64,000 bases of DNA, taken from NCBI RefSeq assembly GCF_904849725.1, contig NC_058523.1:200535689-200599688 (forward strand), written 5' to 3'. The translations under genes were made by a program, and so were the position numbers. The notes beneath the pieces were generated by a model, which had not been told where the DNA came from, did not search any database, and saw only the letters and a program-made list of their open reading frames with translations. Position 1 is the stretch's first letter, and every line of letters starts with the position of its first letter. This DNA comes from Hordeum vulgare subsp. vulgare. Taxonomy: Eukaryota > Streptophyta > Magnoliopsida > Poales > Poaceae. Shown piece after piece: positions 1-12,575 of the stretch.

Positions 1-53
1 GTCGGGTCATTGCCGAAATCCTAGGCGGCAAGCAGCCCATCTACGATAATCAT

Positions 54-1611
54 GTGGCCAACTTGTGGGCTTCTCAGGCGGCCATGGCAGAAATACCAAG
101 TTTGGAGGGCGAGGAGCGCGTCCTTCAGGAGAAGCGGGTCAAGTATCTCCTTGACGCAGCAAATGAGCAGCAGTCACTGCTTGACCCTGGTCAGGCACAA
201 TCAGAGTCTTGGGGAGCCAATCCCGGAGCACGCCATAACCCCAGCGGTCGTCATTACGCTGAGGGATCTTCCTCGCATCGCACTTCCGGCGGGAAGGGCG
301 AGGGCAGCCAAGACAAGCGTTCTCTGCGCCAGAGCGAGCCGTCTTCTAGCCGGCGTCGCAGGGATGGTGGCGACGAGGGGGATTCGATGCGTGAGGTTCC
401 GCCTCCTAAGTATCGGGAGGGGGCTAACACCACACATTCCCAGGACACACTTCCGATCACGACTCGGATCGGCCCTCACGTCCCACACAGCGACAACGAT
501 GCTCGCAGGCGCCTCAACCTCCTGGAGCAGTCGGCTCTTCTGGAGGAGGATGGTCCCATCGGTCCGGCGTGCTTCGGCCCCCGGATCCGAGGGGAGCCGT
601 TGCCCCGAGGCTTCACTCTCCCTTGGGACACCCCAAGTACAATGGCACAACCAAGCCAGAAGACTGGCTAATCGACTACACCACTGCAGTCGGCATAGCT
701 CGGGGCAACAAGCGCGTAGCCGTCCGCTACGTGCCTCTCATGCTGGCCGGCTCGGCTAGAACATGGCTCAAGAGCCTTCCAGCCGGCAGCGTCAACTCCT
801 GGTTGACTTCGAGGAGGCGTTCATCCGCAACTTCACTAGCACCTACAAGCGCCCTGGCCGGCCTCGCGAGCTGACCATATGCGTCCAGAGGCCCGACGAA
901 CCCCTTCGCGACTACGTCACGCGTTGGACCGAGCTACGCAACTCCTGTGAGGGAGTGCATGAGGTACAAGCCATTCAATACTTTATTGATGGCTCCCGAG
1001 ACGGCACTCTCCTCAAGCACAAGCTCATGTGCTCCGAGCCCACATCTCTGGCGGTGCTCATGGCCAAGGCGGACAAGTACGCCATGGCCGACTCCGTGAT
1101 GCGGGGCAAGGTCACCGCCTCGGACAAGACTGTCCCCACGCCGACTACTCCCAAGTCGGCTAGCGAAAAACGAGGCAGCCAGAATAACAAGCGCAAGGCG
1201 GATCAACTTGATTCGCGCTCCAATAGGAAGTAGGTGGCTAACATGGAGGAAGACGCGCCGGCTACTCAAGCCGGCTCTCAACGGCAGCGAACCGGCAAGA
1301 ACAACTGGCAGCCCAAGCTCACCTTCGAGCAAATGCTCGACGCGCCATCCAAGATGCATACTCGGGCAAAGCCGGACACTCATACCCTCCGACAGTGCAG
1401 CTTTGCACAGCGACTGTCGCGAGGAGAGGGTCTGTCGGCTCCCCCAGGGGCAGCTGTTGCGCCTCGTGCTCCGGCTTCTGGGCCGACTCTCCGCCACCGC
1501 CTCCTCACAACGACGGTCGTCTCCACGACGACTACCCCCATCAAGACGGAGCTAACGTCGTCTTCACCAGTGAGGGTGATGACAAGCACAGCCAGCAACA
1601 ACATCGGTTGA
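54..1611 (+). pseudogene. Tat-type retrotransposon gag remnant
   Basis: Three overlapping reading frames together give a capsid-type polyprotein. The first (54-671) is charged, Ser/Arg-rich and low in complexity. The next pieces (569-874 and 763-1233) carry the Retrotrans_gag-like core, seen as a PEDWL segment, an ARTWLKSLP segment and a DFEEAFIRNF segment, ending in a Lys/Arg-rich tail near 1190-1230. The last piece (1234-1611) is a Gln/Lys-rich linker in which no clear CCHC knuckle could be read. In an intact element this protein would form the particle that packages element RNA in the cytoplasm. Frame changes near 600-660 and 780-830 break it. The start is not reliable because the window begins inside the element. 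Confidence 0.75.
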
Positions 1612-1612
1612 G

Positions 1613-2229
1613 GTGAACGCCACGGTCCCCCCGGTTCCCCAATTCATGCATTGGTCTAAAAAGCCAATTACGTGGAGCCGGGCTGACCATCCTGCGGTGA
1701 TGCCAAACCCTGGCTCATACGCGCTCGTCCTCGACCCCACTTTTGCCTCCCAGAGGCTCACCTACCGGTTCTCCCGGGTGTTGGTCGACGGCGGCAGCAG
1801 CATCAACATCTTGTACCGTGACACCTTGCTCAAGCTTGGGCTAAAGGAGAAGGACCTCCAGCCGACCAGCACTGTCTTCCATGGCATTGTGCTGGGAAGT
1901 CCTGCTCGCCGATCGGCAAAATCCAGCTGGACGTCCTTTTCGGTGACAAGGCGCACTTTCGCCGAGAGCCAATATGGTTCGAGGTGGTGGATCTCAACAG
2001 CTTGTATCATGCGCTGTTGGGCAGACCGGCTCTGGCCAAATTCATGGCCATCCCCCACTACGCCTACCTCAAGATGAAGATGTCGGGTCCAAAGGGCATC
2101 ATCACCATCGCTGGCGACTACAAGAAGTCGCTCGAGTGCGCACAAGACAGCAGCCGTTTGGCAGACGCCATGGTGATTGCTGAGGAGAAAAGGCAGATCG
2201 ACCGGCTCATGGCTCAGGCTACCGAGTAG
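1613..2229 (+). pseudogene. Retrotransposon aspartic protease region (decayed)
   Basis: The frame opening at 1613 holds a conserved protease-type segment around 1775-1830, reading VLVDGGSSINILY, with the catalytic Asp in the D-G-G-S form common in this lineage rather than D-S/T-G. The frame shifts near 1900 and continues at 1984 as a segment containing LYHALLGRP and later AIPHYAYLKMKM, which in related elements links the protease to reverse transcriptase. It ends at a stop at 2227-2229. The intact enzyme would process the gag-pol polyprotein. Here the frame change makes that impossible from this copy. Confidence 0.7.
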
Positions 2230-2399
2230 TCAGCGATCCCTAGTCCACCATCCCAGTCGGCCGGCGAAGGCTCATTCAAGCCGGCCAAAGAGACCAAGAA
2301 GGTGCCACTCGACCATACGAACCCCAAGCAGTGTGTTACCATCGATGCTAATCTCAACACCAAATAGGAAGGCGAGCTCGTCGACTTCCTCCGTGAGAA

Positions 2400-4150
2400 T
2401 CGGGACATCTTTGCATGGTCTCCAGAAGACATGCCAGGGGTTCCGAGATAGTACGCTGAGCACAAGCTTCATGTGCGGCTGGATGCCAAGCCGGTGAAAC
2501 AATCCTTGCGCCTCTTCGCCGAGGGGAAGCGGCCCACAATTGCAGAAGAGATCGTCCGGCTGCTCGCAGCCGGCTTCATAATGGAGGTTTTCCACCTGGA
2601 CTGGTTGGCCAATCCAGTCCTGGTGCTGAAGAAGAACAACACATGGTGAATGTGTATCGACTACATGAGCCTGAATAAAAGTGTGCCCTAAAGACCCTTT
2701 CGCTCTGCCCAGGATAGATCAAGTGATCGACTCCACAGCCGGCTACAAACTGTTGTCCTTTCTGGATGCTTATTCAGGCTACCATCAAATCAAGCTGGAT
2801 ACAGCTGATCGCCTGAAGACCTCCTTCATCATGCCCTTCGGGGCCTACTTCTACACCACCATGACGTTCGGTCTGAAGAACGCCGGTGCTACATTTCAAG
2901 GCTGCATGCAGTAGTGCCTCCTGCCACAGATTGGCAGAAACATCCGCGTCTATGTGGATGACATCGTCGTCAAGACCAAGCAGCACTCCGGTCTCCTTGA
3001 AGACTTGCGGGAGACGTTCGCCAACCTGCGCGAGTACAAGATCCGGCTCAACCCGGAGAAATGCGTCTTCCGGGTTCCAGGCGGCAAGCTCTTGGGGTTC
3101 TTCGTGTCCGCTTGTGGCATCGAAGCGAACCCTGAGAACATTGGAACCATCGAGCGGATGGTGAGGCCGGCCCGAATCCTTGACGTCCAGAAGTTCGACG
3201 GCTGCATGGCGTCCCTTAGCCGGTTCGTCAGCCGGTTGGGCGAGAAGGCGCTTCTACTCTACCAACTAATGAAGAAAACAACCAAGTTCGAGTGGAACGA
3301 CCAGGCGGACGAAGCCTTCCGCGACCTCAAGCGCGTCATCTCAAGCCTGCCAATCTTGGCGGCGCCGACTGAAAGGGAACCCATTCTCATATACATTGCA
3401 GCAACCACTCGCGTGGTTAGTGTGGTTCTGGTAGTAGAACACAAGGAGGAGGGCAGGGTGCTGTTAGGTCAACACCCTATCTATTACCTTAGTGAGGTCT
3501 TGTCTGCCTCCAACCAAAACTACCCCCACTATCAAAAGATGTGTTATGGAGTTTACCTTGCCGCGAAGAAGTTAAAGCAATACTTCCAAGAGCATGCCAT
3601 CACTATGGTGAGCACTGCTCCACTTTTAGAAATCATGGGCAACCATGATGCTACAGGCCAGATTGCCAAGTGGTCATTCTCCATGGCCGACCACGACATC
3701 CGCTACGAGCCACGCACTACCATCAAGTCCCAGGTGGTGGCCGACTTCCTCGTAGATTGGGCCGAAACCCAATTCATGTCGCCACCTCCTGACTCCACTC
3801 GTTGGCGGATGCACTTCGACGGCTCGAAGATGCGAACTGGTCTGGGAGCCGGCATCGTCTTGACATCTCCGAAAGGATACCAACTCAAGTATGCTCTCCA
3901 GATACACTTCGCTGCCTCCAACAACGTCGCCGAGTACAAAGCACTCGCTCATGGCCTCCGGCTCCCTAGAGAGATTGGCATCCGGCGGATCCTTTGCTTC
4001 GGCGACTCGGATCTCATGGTGCAGCAAGTCTCTGGCGAATGGGACGCCATGGACGCCAACATGGCGAGCTATCGCTTCCTCATCCAACAGCTCAGCGGCC
4101 CTTTCGAGGGTTGTGAGTTTCATCATGTCCCCTGGGCCAAGATACCTTAG
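2400..4150 (+). pseudogene. Reverse transcriptase plus two RNase H domains of the Tat element (decayed)
   Basis: The RT core is read in two pieces. 2681-2914 contains FLDAYSGYHQIKLD and FGLKNAGATFQ. After a stop at 2912-2914 the frame resumes and gives the catalytic YVDDIVVK motif at about 2949-2972. The 398-residue open frame at 2954-4150 continues through the RT thumb, a first RNase H with IYIAATTRVVSVVL near 3390-3430, and a second RNase H-like domain starting MHFDGSK near 3810 and including LCFGDSDLMVQQV near 3990-4030. Another stop is at 2647-2649 (ACATGG-TGA context). The enzyme would copy element RNA into DNA. The second RNase H is the best evidence for the Tat lineage. Confidence 0.82.
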
Positions 4151-4973
4151 CCAAGATCGACTCAACAAGGCAGGCGATTCCAGCCAGCGTCTCCCTCGAG
4201 CAATTGCACAAGCCCTCCATCAAGCCGTCAGGTTTATCAAGGACATTGCTATCCGCTACGGCGTCCCCCACAACATCATCACCGACAACAGCACCAACTT
4301 CGCCAAGGGTTCTTTCGCACTCTACTGCTCCAAGGAAGGCATCCGGCTCGACTTGGCTTCGGTGGCGCACCCGCAATCCAATGGCCAGGTGGAGAGGGCG
4401 AACGGCCTGATCCTGGCTGGCATCAAGCCAAGGCTGGTGGCGCCACTTGTCAGGTCAGTCGGCTGCTGGATTGAAGAGATGGCGGCTGTGTTGTGGAGCC
4501 TCCGCACCACGCCGAACCGGTCAACCGGCTTCACACCATTCTTTCTTGTATACGGGTCCGAGGCAATCATCCCCACGGATGTCGAGTTTGACTCGCCTCG
4601 GGTCACCTTATAGACAGAGACGGAAGCGAAGGAGGCAAGAGAAGACAGCGTCGATCTGCTCGAGGAGGCACGGGATCTAGCCTTGAGACAGACGGCCGTA
4701 TACCAATAGAAGCTGAGGTACTACCATAGCAAGAAGATCAAGCATCTCTCCTTCAGGGAGGGGGGCTTGGTACTTAGAAGAATCCAGCGAACAGCCGGCC
4801 AGCACAAGCTCTCTTCCCCATGGGAGGGACCTTTCATCATCAGCCGGTCTTTGCATAACAATGCATACTATCTGATCGATGTCTAGAAGCCAAGGAAGCG
4901 CAAGAGAGATGACTCCGGCCAGGAAACGGAGCGTCCATGGAACGCGGCATTGCTTCGCCCGTTCTATTGCTAA
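4151..4973 (+). pseudogene. Integrase remnant with internal deletion
   Basis: Just after the second RNase H the reading passes at about 4215-4235 directly from the inter-domain linker into the middle of the integrase core (AVRFIKDIAIRYGVP). The zinc-binding N-terminus and the first catalytic Asp region are therefore missing. The second Asp is visible in NIITDNSTNF (about 4270-4300) and the Glu in GQVERANGL (about 4384-4410). The frame stops at 4611-4613 and then continues as recognisable integrase C-terminus, with YYHSKKIKHLSFREGGLVLR near 4720-4780, to a TAA at 4971-4973. This copy cannot encode active integrase. Confidence 0.75.
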
Positions 4974-5716
4974 AAAGCAAGATAAAAAGCATGTATATAT
5001 GTATCTTCCTCCCTTTTTGGGATTTTCAATGAATGCAATGGGTGTTTCAAGCCGATGCTTGGGACACACCTCTTTCGGATTCATGGCAAGAGTCTTTTAC
5101 TCATTTGTGAGTCCCCTGGTCCGGCTCCATGGGCTCGGGAGCTCAATAGCTGGCCCGAACAGTTTCCTTAGTTGTAGATGAGCATATAGTGTACGCCGGG
5201 TCGAACCCTTGCCGTCTCGGACAAGCTACAGACCGACTCCCGGCTGTCCAGCTAACGAGGCGGTGGCAGGGAAGGCTGGTTGCATGAAAATTTCAACTAC
5301 AAAAAGGGTTGTCGGATCGGGTCGGTTTGATCATCTTCGATATTATTTTCTAGCCGGCCTCTGCTGGCTCATTTTTGAATCTTAAAGTCTTGATGGCTTC
5401 GGAAAATCTAAGTCCAATATTCTCAAAGACAGAAGCCTCGGCCCAGTCACAGACTGGCTCCCGGCTGTCGGGCTTGCGAGGCGGATGTTAGAGAGAATAA
5501 AGGATTTGGAGAAAAAGGAGTCAAACAGGAATCAAAAGATGAAAATTCGAGTCAGCCAGCATGGTGTTTACGAATTCAATGCAGAATGACATAACATATG
5601 TTACATTCGAAAGCATTCAAAAGGCCCGCGGACGAAGTTCATTACAATAAACACCCCTAGTGGGTGGAACTGTTGGACTGATGATAAAATGCATACAATG
5701 AAAAACAAAAGGGACA
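4974..5716. other. Non-coding spacer between pol and antisense ORF of the Tat element
   Basis: About 740 bases with no supported gene. The stretch contains repeated GC-rich phrases of the GCCGGCT / CGGCTGTC type (around 5215-5270 and 5440-5480), which also occur in the LTR at 15100-15260. This fits ordinary internal spacer of the same element. The end of the antisense ORF lies just to the right. Confidence 0.5.
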
Positions 5717-5773
5717 AGCTAAGGGGTGGCGGCTCCGTCTAAGGCCCCGGCTGCGGCTCCTGAAGTGATGGCT

Positions 5774-7666
5774 TCACCATCGCCGGCTACACCCGAGGCG
5801 GACATCTCCACCTTGCGAGCCATCGGCACCGTCCTTCGCGGTCGAATCCGCGTAGGCCTCGCTGCTGGAGTCCGCAGCCTCCTCCGCAAGGGCCGCCTCG
5901 GCAGAGCTGCCATCGGCGTCATAAGGCTGAAGATGGAGAAAGTCCTCAGGGACCATGTTGACATCTTCATCACGCTCCAAGTTGAGCTCATCCCAAGCGG
6001 CGAAAGAAGCGATGTCGCAGGCCCTCATCTGCAGCTGATCCTCCATGGCCTGCAGCTCCTCCTTTGAGTCGACGCGCTGTGTTGCAAGCTTGCCCAAGTC
6101 CAGGTTTTGATACCAGGACTTGGCCAAGCGAAGCGCCAGGTATGCACCAGCGCGCGCGGTTGAGGCGCGCCACGCATCGAGGCAGGCGCTACCGGCTTCA
6201 AGCCAGTGAGACATCCGGCTCATTGACGCCGGCTCCACGGCATCGGGCCACAGCGCCCTTATCATCGACGAGCCCGCGCTCTGGAGCCGCTCCAGGGAGT
6301 CGGCCAGTACGAGCAGGCGGGCCCTGATACCGACGGCAATCTCCTCCACAGACCAGCCAGCGTCGACATCCACCTCCTCACCAGCAGCACGATGCTCCTC
6401 GCGGCTGGTCTCCACAACCGTTTCAGCCGCTTCTCATGTCCCAGGAAAGATTCCTGGGGTATGGGAAGTGGTGCGAAGGGGAATAAGAGGGGAGGCCAAC
6501 AAAAAAGGAAGATCAAGACAAGATAAAGAAAAGCTTACGGTTGAAATGGATGTCGGTCTCGCGGGCCTCCTCCACGGCCTCGTGCTCCCGTACCGCGCTC
6601 TATTGAGTCACGTGGGAGAGCTCGCCTCGGAGGGCCTCGGCCGCCTCCATCGCCTTAGCCAGCTGTGCCTGCCTTTGGGTCAGGGCCCCCTCCTTCTCCT
6701 TCAAGGCAGCATCCTTGAGCTTCATCTCCTCGAGATGAGCCGTCTTAAGGCGCTCCGTGTCGGCAGCGTGGGAGGTGTCCTTCTCGTGAAGGGTGGCAAG
6801 CAGCTGATCCAGTTCGGCTTGAAGGGCCGCCTCGCGATCCTTCTTCTCCGTTTGGAGAAGACCTAGCTGTTGCGGGAGCTTCTTGTCCGCCTCACGCAAG
6901 GCATCTCGCTCCGAGATGGCAGCATCCAGCCGGCCCTGAACATCGCTGACTTGGCCTTCAGCCGCCTGGATCTGGGCCCGCAGCATGTTATACGCCCGCA
7001 CTTGGGCATCATGAAGCTCCTACGAACAAGAAATATAAGGCAAGAAGTAAGATTCGTCCTGGCTAACTCTTAGTCGGCCCGATTCTCGGGGCTACACCCA
7101 GTGGGTGCGCTAGCGCGCCTCCACTAAAAAAGCAAAGACAAGCATAGCATAAGGAGATTCGGCCCGGCCAATGCTTGACCGGCCCAATTCTCGGGGGCTA
7201 CACCCAGTGGGTGCGCTAGCGCGCCCTCACTGATTCAAGAGCAAGAAAGAAAAAAGGCAAACCAAAGTAGAGAAGATTCAAAAGATGAAGGACTCACCCT
7301 GGTTTGCTCTTCAAGGCATTCCAGGTCGCACTTGGCCACCAGGGCTGCCTGCTTCACCTTGTCACGGCTGCTGGAGAACAAGGCCACCAGCTCTGGGACG
7401 CCGCTGAGCTTGGCGCCTGGGGGGCAGTGTTGCACACTCAGCGTTGGCCACGCGTCAGGTCCTCATGGGCCGGCTCCCAATGATGGGGCCGGCTCCTGGG
7501 GCGGCCGGGCCGCGGTTGACCATGACGATGGTGTCGTCTCCACGTGGTGGGTTGGTGGCCGGCTCCCTCGATGTTCCGGTCGGTGTCGTCTCCGTAACCG
7601 GGGGTGGATCGGCCGTTTCCGGCGCCTTCATGGTCGCCTCCGACGACTCCATGGTCATCTCTGGCG
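5774..7666 (-). pseudogene. C-terminal part of the element-borne antisense ORF (coiled-coil protein)
   Basis: Read on the minus strand this block continues the antisense ORF beyond the 4.9-kb insertion. It starts with a Pro/Thr-rich linker (7658-7455) and a short helical piece (7435-7300) ending at a plausible donor (GTGAGT) near 7298. After an intron-like gap a strongly predicted coiled coil follows (7021-6545), rich in Glu, Lys, Gln and Ala heptads such as LQAELDQLLATLHEKD, ending at a GTAAGC donor near 6541. The last exon-like block (6440-5774) gives SWYQNLDLGKLATQRVDS and an acidic tail before a stop at 5774. Such spliced antisense genes are known in Tat-type grass elements, but their function is not established. 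The copy is interrupted, so it is called a pseudogene. Confidence 0.7.
7062..7235. repeat. Direct repeat inside an intron of the antisense ORF
   Basis: Two copies of a roughly 75-base segment with the core GGGGCTACACCCAGTGGGTG followed by CGCTAGCGCGCC lie at about 7073-7120 and 7172-7226, both preceded by CGGCCC-rich sequence. They fall between the inferred donor near 7298 and acceptor near 7022. The repeat is probably a local tandem duplication within the intron. Confidence 0.7.
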
Positions 7667-7674
7667 CATCGTCT

Positions 7675-10600
7675 GTGACACCCCGAGACCGACGTTCTAG
7701 AAGATTCCCCTTCTATTCCGTTTTCGTCGTGTGTCTATCTTCTTTTGTCGCATCATCACCGCATCATGTGCATCATCTGCATTGCATCGACATCTCCGTT
7801 GCCGCCCGTTTTCAAAACTTGCATCCGTTGTTAGTTGCCGGTTCTCGTCGTTGTCCGCTCTGATCCCGACCACACACGCACGCGCCCGCGGCACCGTCTT
7901 AACCCTGTTTTTAAAGTGTGCGTAAAACTTTCTCTAATCGGGGTGAAACTTGGCATGCGGTCGTAATTAGATATAGCTAGGCCGCCTGACGAATTTCGTC
8001 GCGATCGGAGACCGTATGGTACCCGAACGGTCGACCGTAGCGGCACCGTATTCGGTCTACCGTCGGACGGTTATCGGTGTTTAAATCACGTTGCCGCGCC
8101 GCCCGTTTTCCCTCTCATCCCTGCCGAGCCCCTCTAAACAGTGCACCGACCATACGCGTAGCCTAGCCCGGAGATCTCCCGAAACCCGAACCGGGTGCTC
8201 GTGACCGTTGGGTCCAGATCAACCCGGTTTTACCGTAAATCGTCTTCGGTTTGTCCATTGGACTCCCTACCCTAATTATTTGGACCACCCGGTCTAAATC
8301 GAAAGGTCCAGATGCCCCTATTGCCTAACCCCTAGGCATATATAGACCAACCCTAGACCTAAAAACTAGGCTAAGCCTACAAACAGAGCCTTGTCCCATC
8401 CATTTCCTTCCCCAAATCCTGCAGCACCGCAGCCACCAGCTTCCTCGGGATCTCCTCCCGACCAGCGAGCGCGAGCCTGCGCTCCAATCCCCCTCCCGCG
8501 TCAGATCCCATCGCCACGGGCTCGGAAGGCCGCCACCAGTCGGTTCACCGCGCCCCGAGGCCCTCGATCCCGCAGCCTGCGGGGCACTCCCGCTCGATCT
8601 GGCTCGAGCCAGACGCCCTTTGAGGAGCCGACCTCCCGTGCCCTGTGCAGAGTGTCGCCGCCGCCTCTCTGTGTTGCATCGGGATGAGCAGGAGGCGCTG
8701 GCCTCGCTCCCCCGTTGACCGCGCATCGCCAGCACTCTGGCCGTCATCCCCGCTCGCCCCACCACCTGGGACAGCCGCCTGCCCGATCCAGCGAGCAGTG
8801 CGCAGCGCCTCCCTCCCCTCGGCGCGTTGACCGCGGCCCAGGAAGCCAACTGGGCCTCGCCCAGCGCCAGGCGCGCCCCCGGCCCAGTCTGCCCCTGTCA
8901 GCAGCCGGCCTTGCCCTGGCCCATCAGCAACCGGCGAGCACGCCTCTTCCCCAACCACCGGCCCAAGGAGAGGTGAGATCCCCCCCCCCCGCATGTGCAT
9001 CTTTTATCTAAGTTGCGCCCACTGTTCGGCCCAATAGGTTTATTATGTATTTTAGGAATTAATAAATTCCAGTAAATATACATATATTAAAACGTTCGTA
9101 GATTTTAATCCGTAAGTCGGATCGGAACGTATTAGATATGTTTTTCTTGTAGTTTTTCGCGTAGTATCCGTTTTTGCAATTTGCATAATTATTCAACGTA
9201 GTTTTACATGTCAAACGCCTAGTTTAGCGTGCTGTCCCAATAGGATATAGTCCGTATTTAATTTTTCTTGCGGTCCGGATTGCTCGAGTGCCTTAGGTAA
9301 AATGCCTATGTTTTAAGGACCATTATTCCATGTATTTTAGAGCGGTCATAGGTATTTTTGCATGTATGGATTGCGGTAGATTATTTTCCCGTGTATAGGT
9401 TATTTTCTCGCATTTTCGTGTGGCATTATATTGTTGTGCAACCCCACATGTTTTATATGTTTCCGGGGTAGGAAAAATGCAATTAATTTTAGCTTTTGAG
9501 TAAGTTAGTTCACGCGATATTTTGCTATGATGCCCTTTTGTTAATTTCGTAGGATTTATTCCGTGCTTTCGTTTGACGGAGTTGTCAACTAGAGAGTTGA
9601 TCTTGGATGTTTTGTCTAGCCCCTGGTATTTTTAGTTGCAATAGGAATGCATGTTTAGGTGTGTTTTGCTTGCTCTCAAGTTGCTAGAAATAGTGCTGTT
9701 TTAGAGGAGCTGAAATATTTCTAAGTCTGGAATCTGTTATATTTTGTTGTTGTCTTGTCTTGCTTCTATCTTTTGTTCGGTAGCTCTTTTGAGGGTGGTC
9801 CAATGAAGGTAGTTGTAGCCCTTGTGTTTCTCTAGCATGCTGTGATGTTTCATGCCATTTGGAGCCATGTAGCTATAGGTTTTGCTGCTGTCAATATTGC
9901 TTTAGATCGAAAACTGCACTTTCATGAAGTGCTATTTTCACTAAGTCTGGAATAGTGTGTGCGATGCCATGTTGTGTCTTCTTTTCCTAGTGTTCCTTGC
10001 TGCCATGATAGTTGTTGTTAGTTGTTTATAGTAGTGCTTCTTGCCCTCTTTCGTGCCATGCCTTGCTTGAGTTTATCGGAGTTGTGTAGCCCGTAGTTGC
10101 GGGGCGTAGAAAATGTTATGTGGCTGATTTTGGCAGATTGTAGTGATTTCTTGTTTTGCTCGTAGTTTTTGAACCGTATCTCCTATTTGATCGTGTCCTA
10201 CATGAAACTTGCCTAGAATCTCGTGTAGTTTCATTTTCTCTTTCTGGTTGTATGTTTGGAAGTGCTCGTGACCGACGTTGCACACATATTACATGCATGC
10301 CATCATATCTTGCGGTGCTTGTATCTTTTGAACCGTAGCTCCGTTGGAGATGATCTCTATGTGTAAATTGTTTGTCTCAACGCGTAGAATCACGTGAACC
10401 TATTTGTTTTGCTGTTTAACAACTAATTAAATGTATTAGTTTAGATCTGGACATAATTGTAAATTAACATGTGAGGTCGTTTCGGAGATACTATGTGTCA
10501 TTTCCGACCTCATTTAAAATGCCTAGATAGGTAGTTTAATTACGCTTCGCCGCTTGCCATGTTTAACCACATTTAATATTGTCATGTACCTAATCGGGAT

Positions 10601-12575
10601 AGAACTAAATAATTAAACGTGGAGTTTCGTCAATATGCAACTCGTGGCATATTGAACTTCACTTAACGTGTAGTGTTTGATTGTGTGAATTGCCATGTCG
10701 TAACTTACATATATTCAGCTGCTCATGCATCATATGAGTTGTGCATCGTGTGGTGAATTCCGTGTGTTGATTTGTGTTTCCGGTTTGCTTCGTCTCGATA
10801 GAGTTCCGCAGCGTGCCGGATTGTGAGGACCCGTTCGACTACGTCGATTCTTCTGCTTCACGGAGGCATTCTTCTTCCAAGCGGGATCTCAGGCAAGATG
10901 ACCATTTCCCCAGATACCATTACTATCATTGCCATGCTAGTTTTATCGCTTCTATCGATTATGTCTCGTTGCCTACCACATGTTAAATATCAGCCTCTCA
11001 ACAATGCCATGATAACCTTCAACCTGTTTGACCTAGCACACCATTGATTGGCTATGTTACCGCTTGCTTAACACTGTTGATAGCGTTGCTAGTTGCAGGT
11101 GCAGTTGCTTCCATGTGAAAACATGGGTTTCTTGTTATATCACCATATTAGATGCTATTTAATTTAGTGCACCTATATACTTGGTAAAAGGTGGAAGGCT
11201 CGGCCTTTCTAGCCTCGTGTTTTGTTCCACCTTTGCCCCCTTAGTTTCGGCTACCGGTGTTATGTTCCATGATTGAGCGCTCCTAACACGATCGGGGTTG
11301 TTATGGGGACCCCCTTGATAATTCGTTTTAGATTAAAGCTGGTCTGGCAAGGCCCAACATTGGTACTACATTTTTCCAACATAATAACTTGATAATATTG
11401 AAATGCATAGGGAGTTAGCGCTACCCGAGGAGTAATTCTACATAATACAAGGAGGGCCAGTGCTGATGGTGCTGGTCCAAAACAGAGCACTGTGCGGGGC
11501 CACCGCGAGGAAACTCGAAGTTTGGCACTCATACGCGTAGCTTATCCGTCGTGTCCTGAGAACGAGATACGCGGCTCCTATCGGGATCGTCGACACGCCG
11601 GGCGGCCTTGCTGGATTAGTTTTACCTTTGACAAGATATCTTGTGCATCGGGATTCCGGTGATGCTTTGGGTAATCTCAGAGTTGAGGTTTTCCACTAGG
11701 AAATCTGACGAGATCGCGAGCTTCGTGATTGAGGATCTCTATGCGGCTTGTCGTAATTTGTGATGGACTAGTTGGAGCACCCCTGCAGGGTTAAATCTTT
11801 CGGAAAGTCGTGCCCGCGGTTATGTGGCAACGTGGAAACTTTGTTTAGCACTGGTTCTAGATAACTTAAAGTTAACTTAATTAAAATATGCCAACTGTGT
11901 GCGTAACCGTGACTGTCTCTTTCGTGAGTCCTTCTCCGATCGACGACATGGTGGGGTTATGTCTGACGTAGGTAGGTGTTCAGGATCATTCATTTGATCA
12001 ACAGTAGTTCACGTCCGTTATGCGTAGATATTCCCCCTCTTACTTCTTGTACTCGTAAGTTTAGCCACCAAATAAATGCTTAGCCGCTGTTGCAACCTCA
12101 CCACTTAACCATACCTTACCCATTAAGCTTTGCTAGTCTTGATACCTTTGGAAATGAGATTGTTGAGTCCCCTATGGCTCACAGATTACTACAACACCAG
12201 TTGCAGGTACAGGTAAAGGTTACTTGACGCGAGCGCATTCATTGTTCATTTGGAGCTGCTTCTTCTTCTTCTTCTTCATCGATCTAAGATGGGTTCCAGG
12301 CCGGCAGCCTGGGATAGCAAGGATGGACGTCGTTCTTCTTTTGTTGTTTGATTTCATCCGTAGTCGGACCCTGCTCTTACTCTTGATGTTTATGTAATGT
12401 ACTGATGTGACTCTGATGTAGCTTGTGGCGAGTGTAAGCCAATTCTAAATATATCTCTTCTTTTCAGTACATGTACTTGTAACGATATCCATTCTTGCGA
12501 CACGACGAGATGCGCTTCTATCCCTGACGAGGCCTTCGTGCCAAATTGAGGATAGGGTCGCATCTTGGGCGTGAC
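7675..12575 (+). mobile_element. 4.9-kb non-coding insertion of unassigned class inside the antisense ORF
   Basis: The antisense coding sequence is cut at 7667-7674 and resumes at 12576-12582, with CATCGTCT on both sides. This gives a 7- or 8-base target-site duplication. The ends begin GTGACACCCCGAGACC and, reading inward from the right on the minus strand, GTCACGCCCAAGATGC, a weak inverted similarity. The interior has no long conserved ORF. It has a gene-like layout on the plus strand: a CATATATAG box near 8336-8344, a GC-rich Pro/Ser-coding stretch at 8390-8970, a GTGAGA donor-like site near 8972, then long AT-rich intron-like sequence and a pyrimidine-rich region ending near 12490. It resembles common Triticeae repeats but its class is not clear. 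It could be a large non-autonomous retroelement or a TIR transposon. Confidence 0.6.
8336..8344 (+). promoter_or_regulatory. Candidate TATA box inside the 4.9-kb insertion
   Basis: CATATATAG lies about 50-60 bases before the start of a GC-rich stretch, in a position suitable for a polymerase II promoter. This is sequence resemblance only. Confidence 0.35.

Noticed and set aside
8391..9000. GC-rich open frames on both strands (98-174 codons)
   Set aside because: They lie inside the 4.9-kb insertion, overlap on both strands and show only Pro/Ser/Arg-rich composition.
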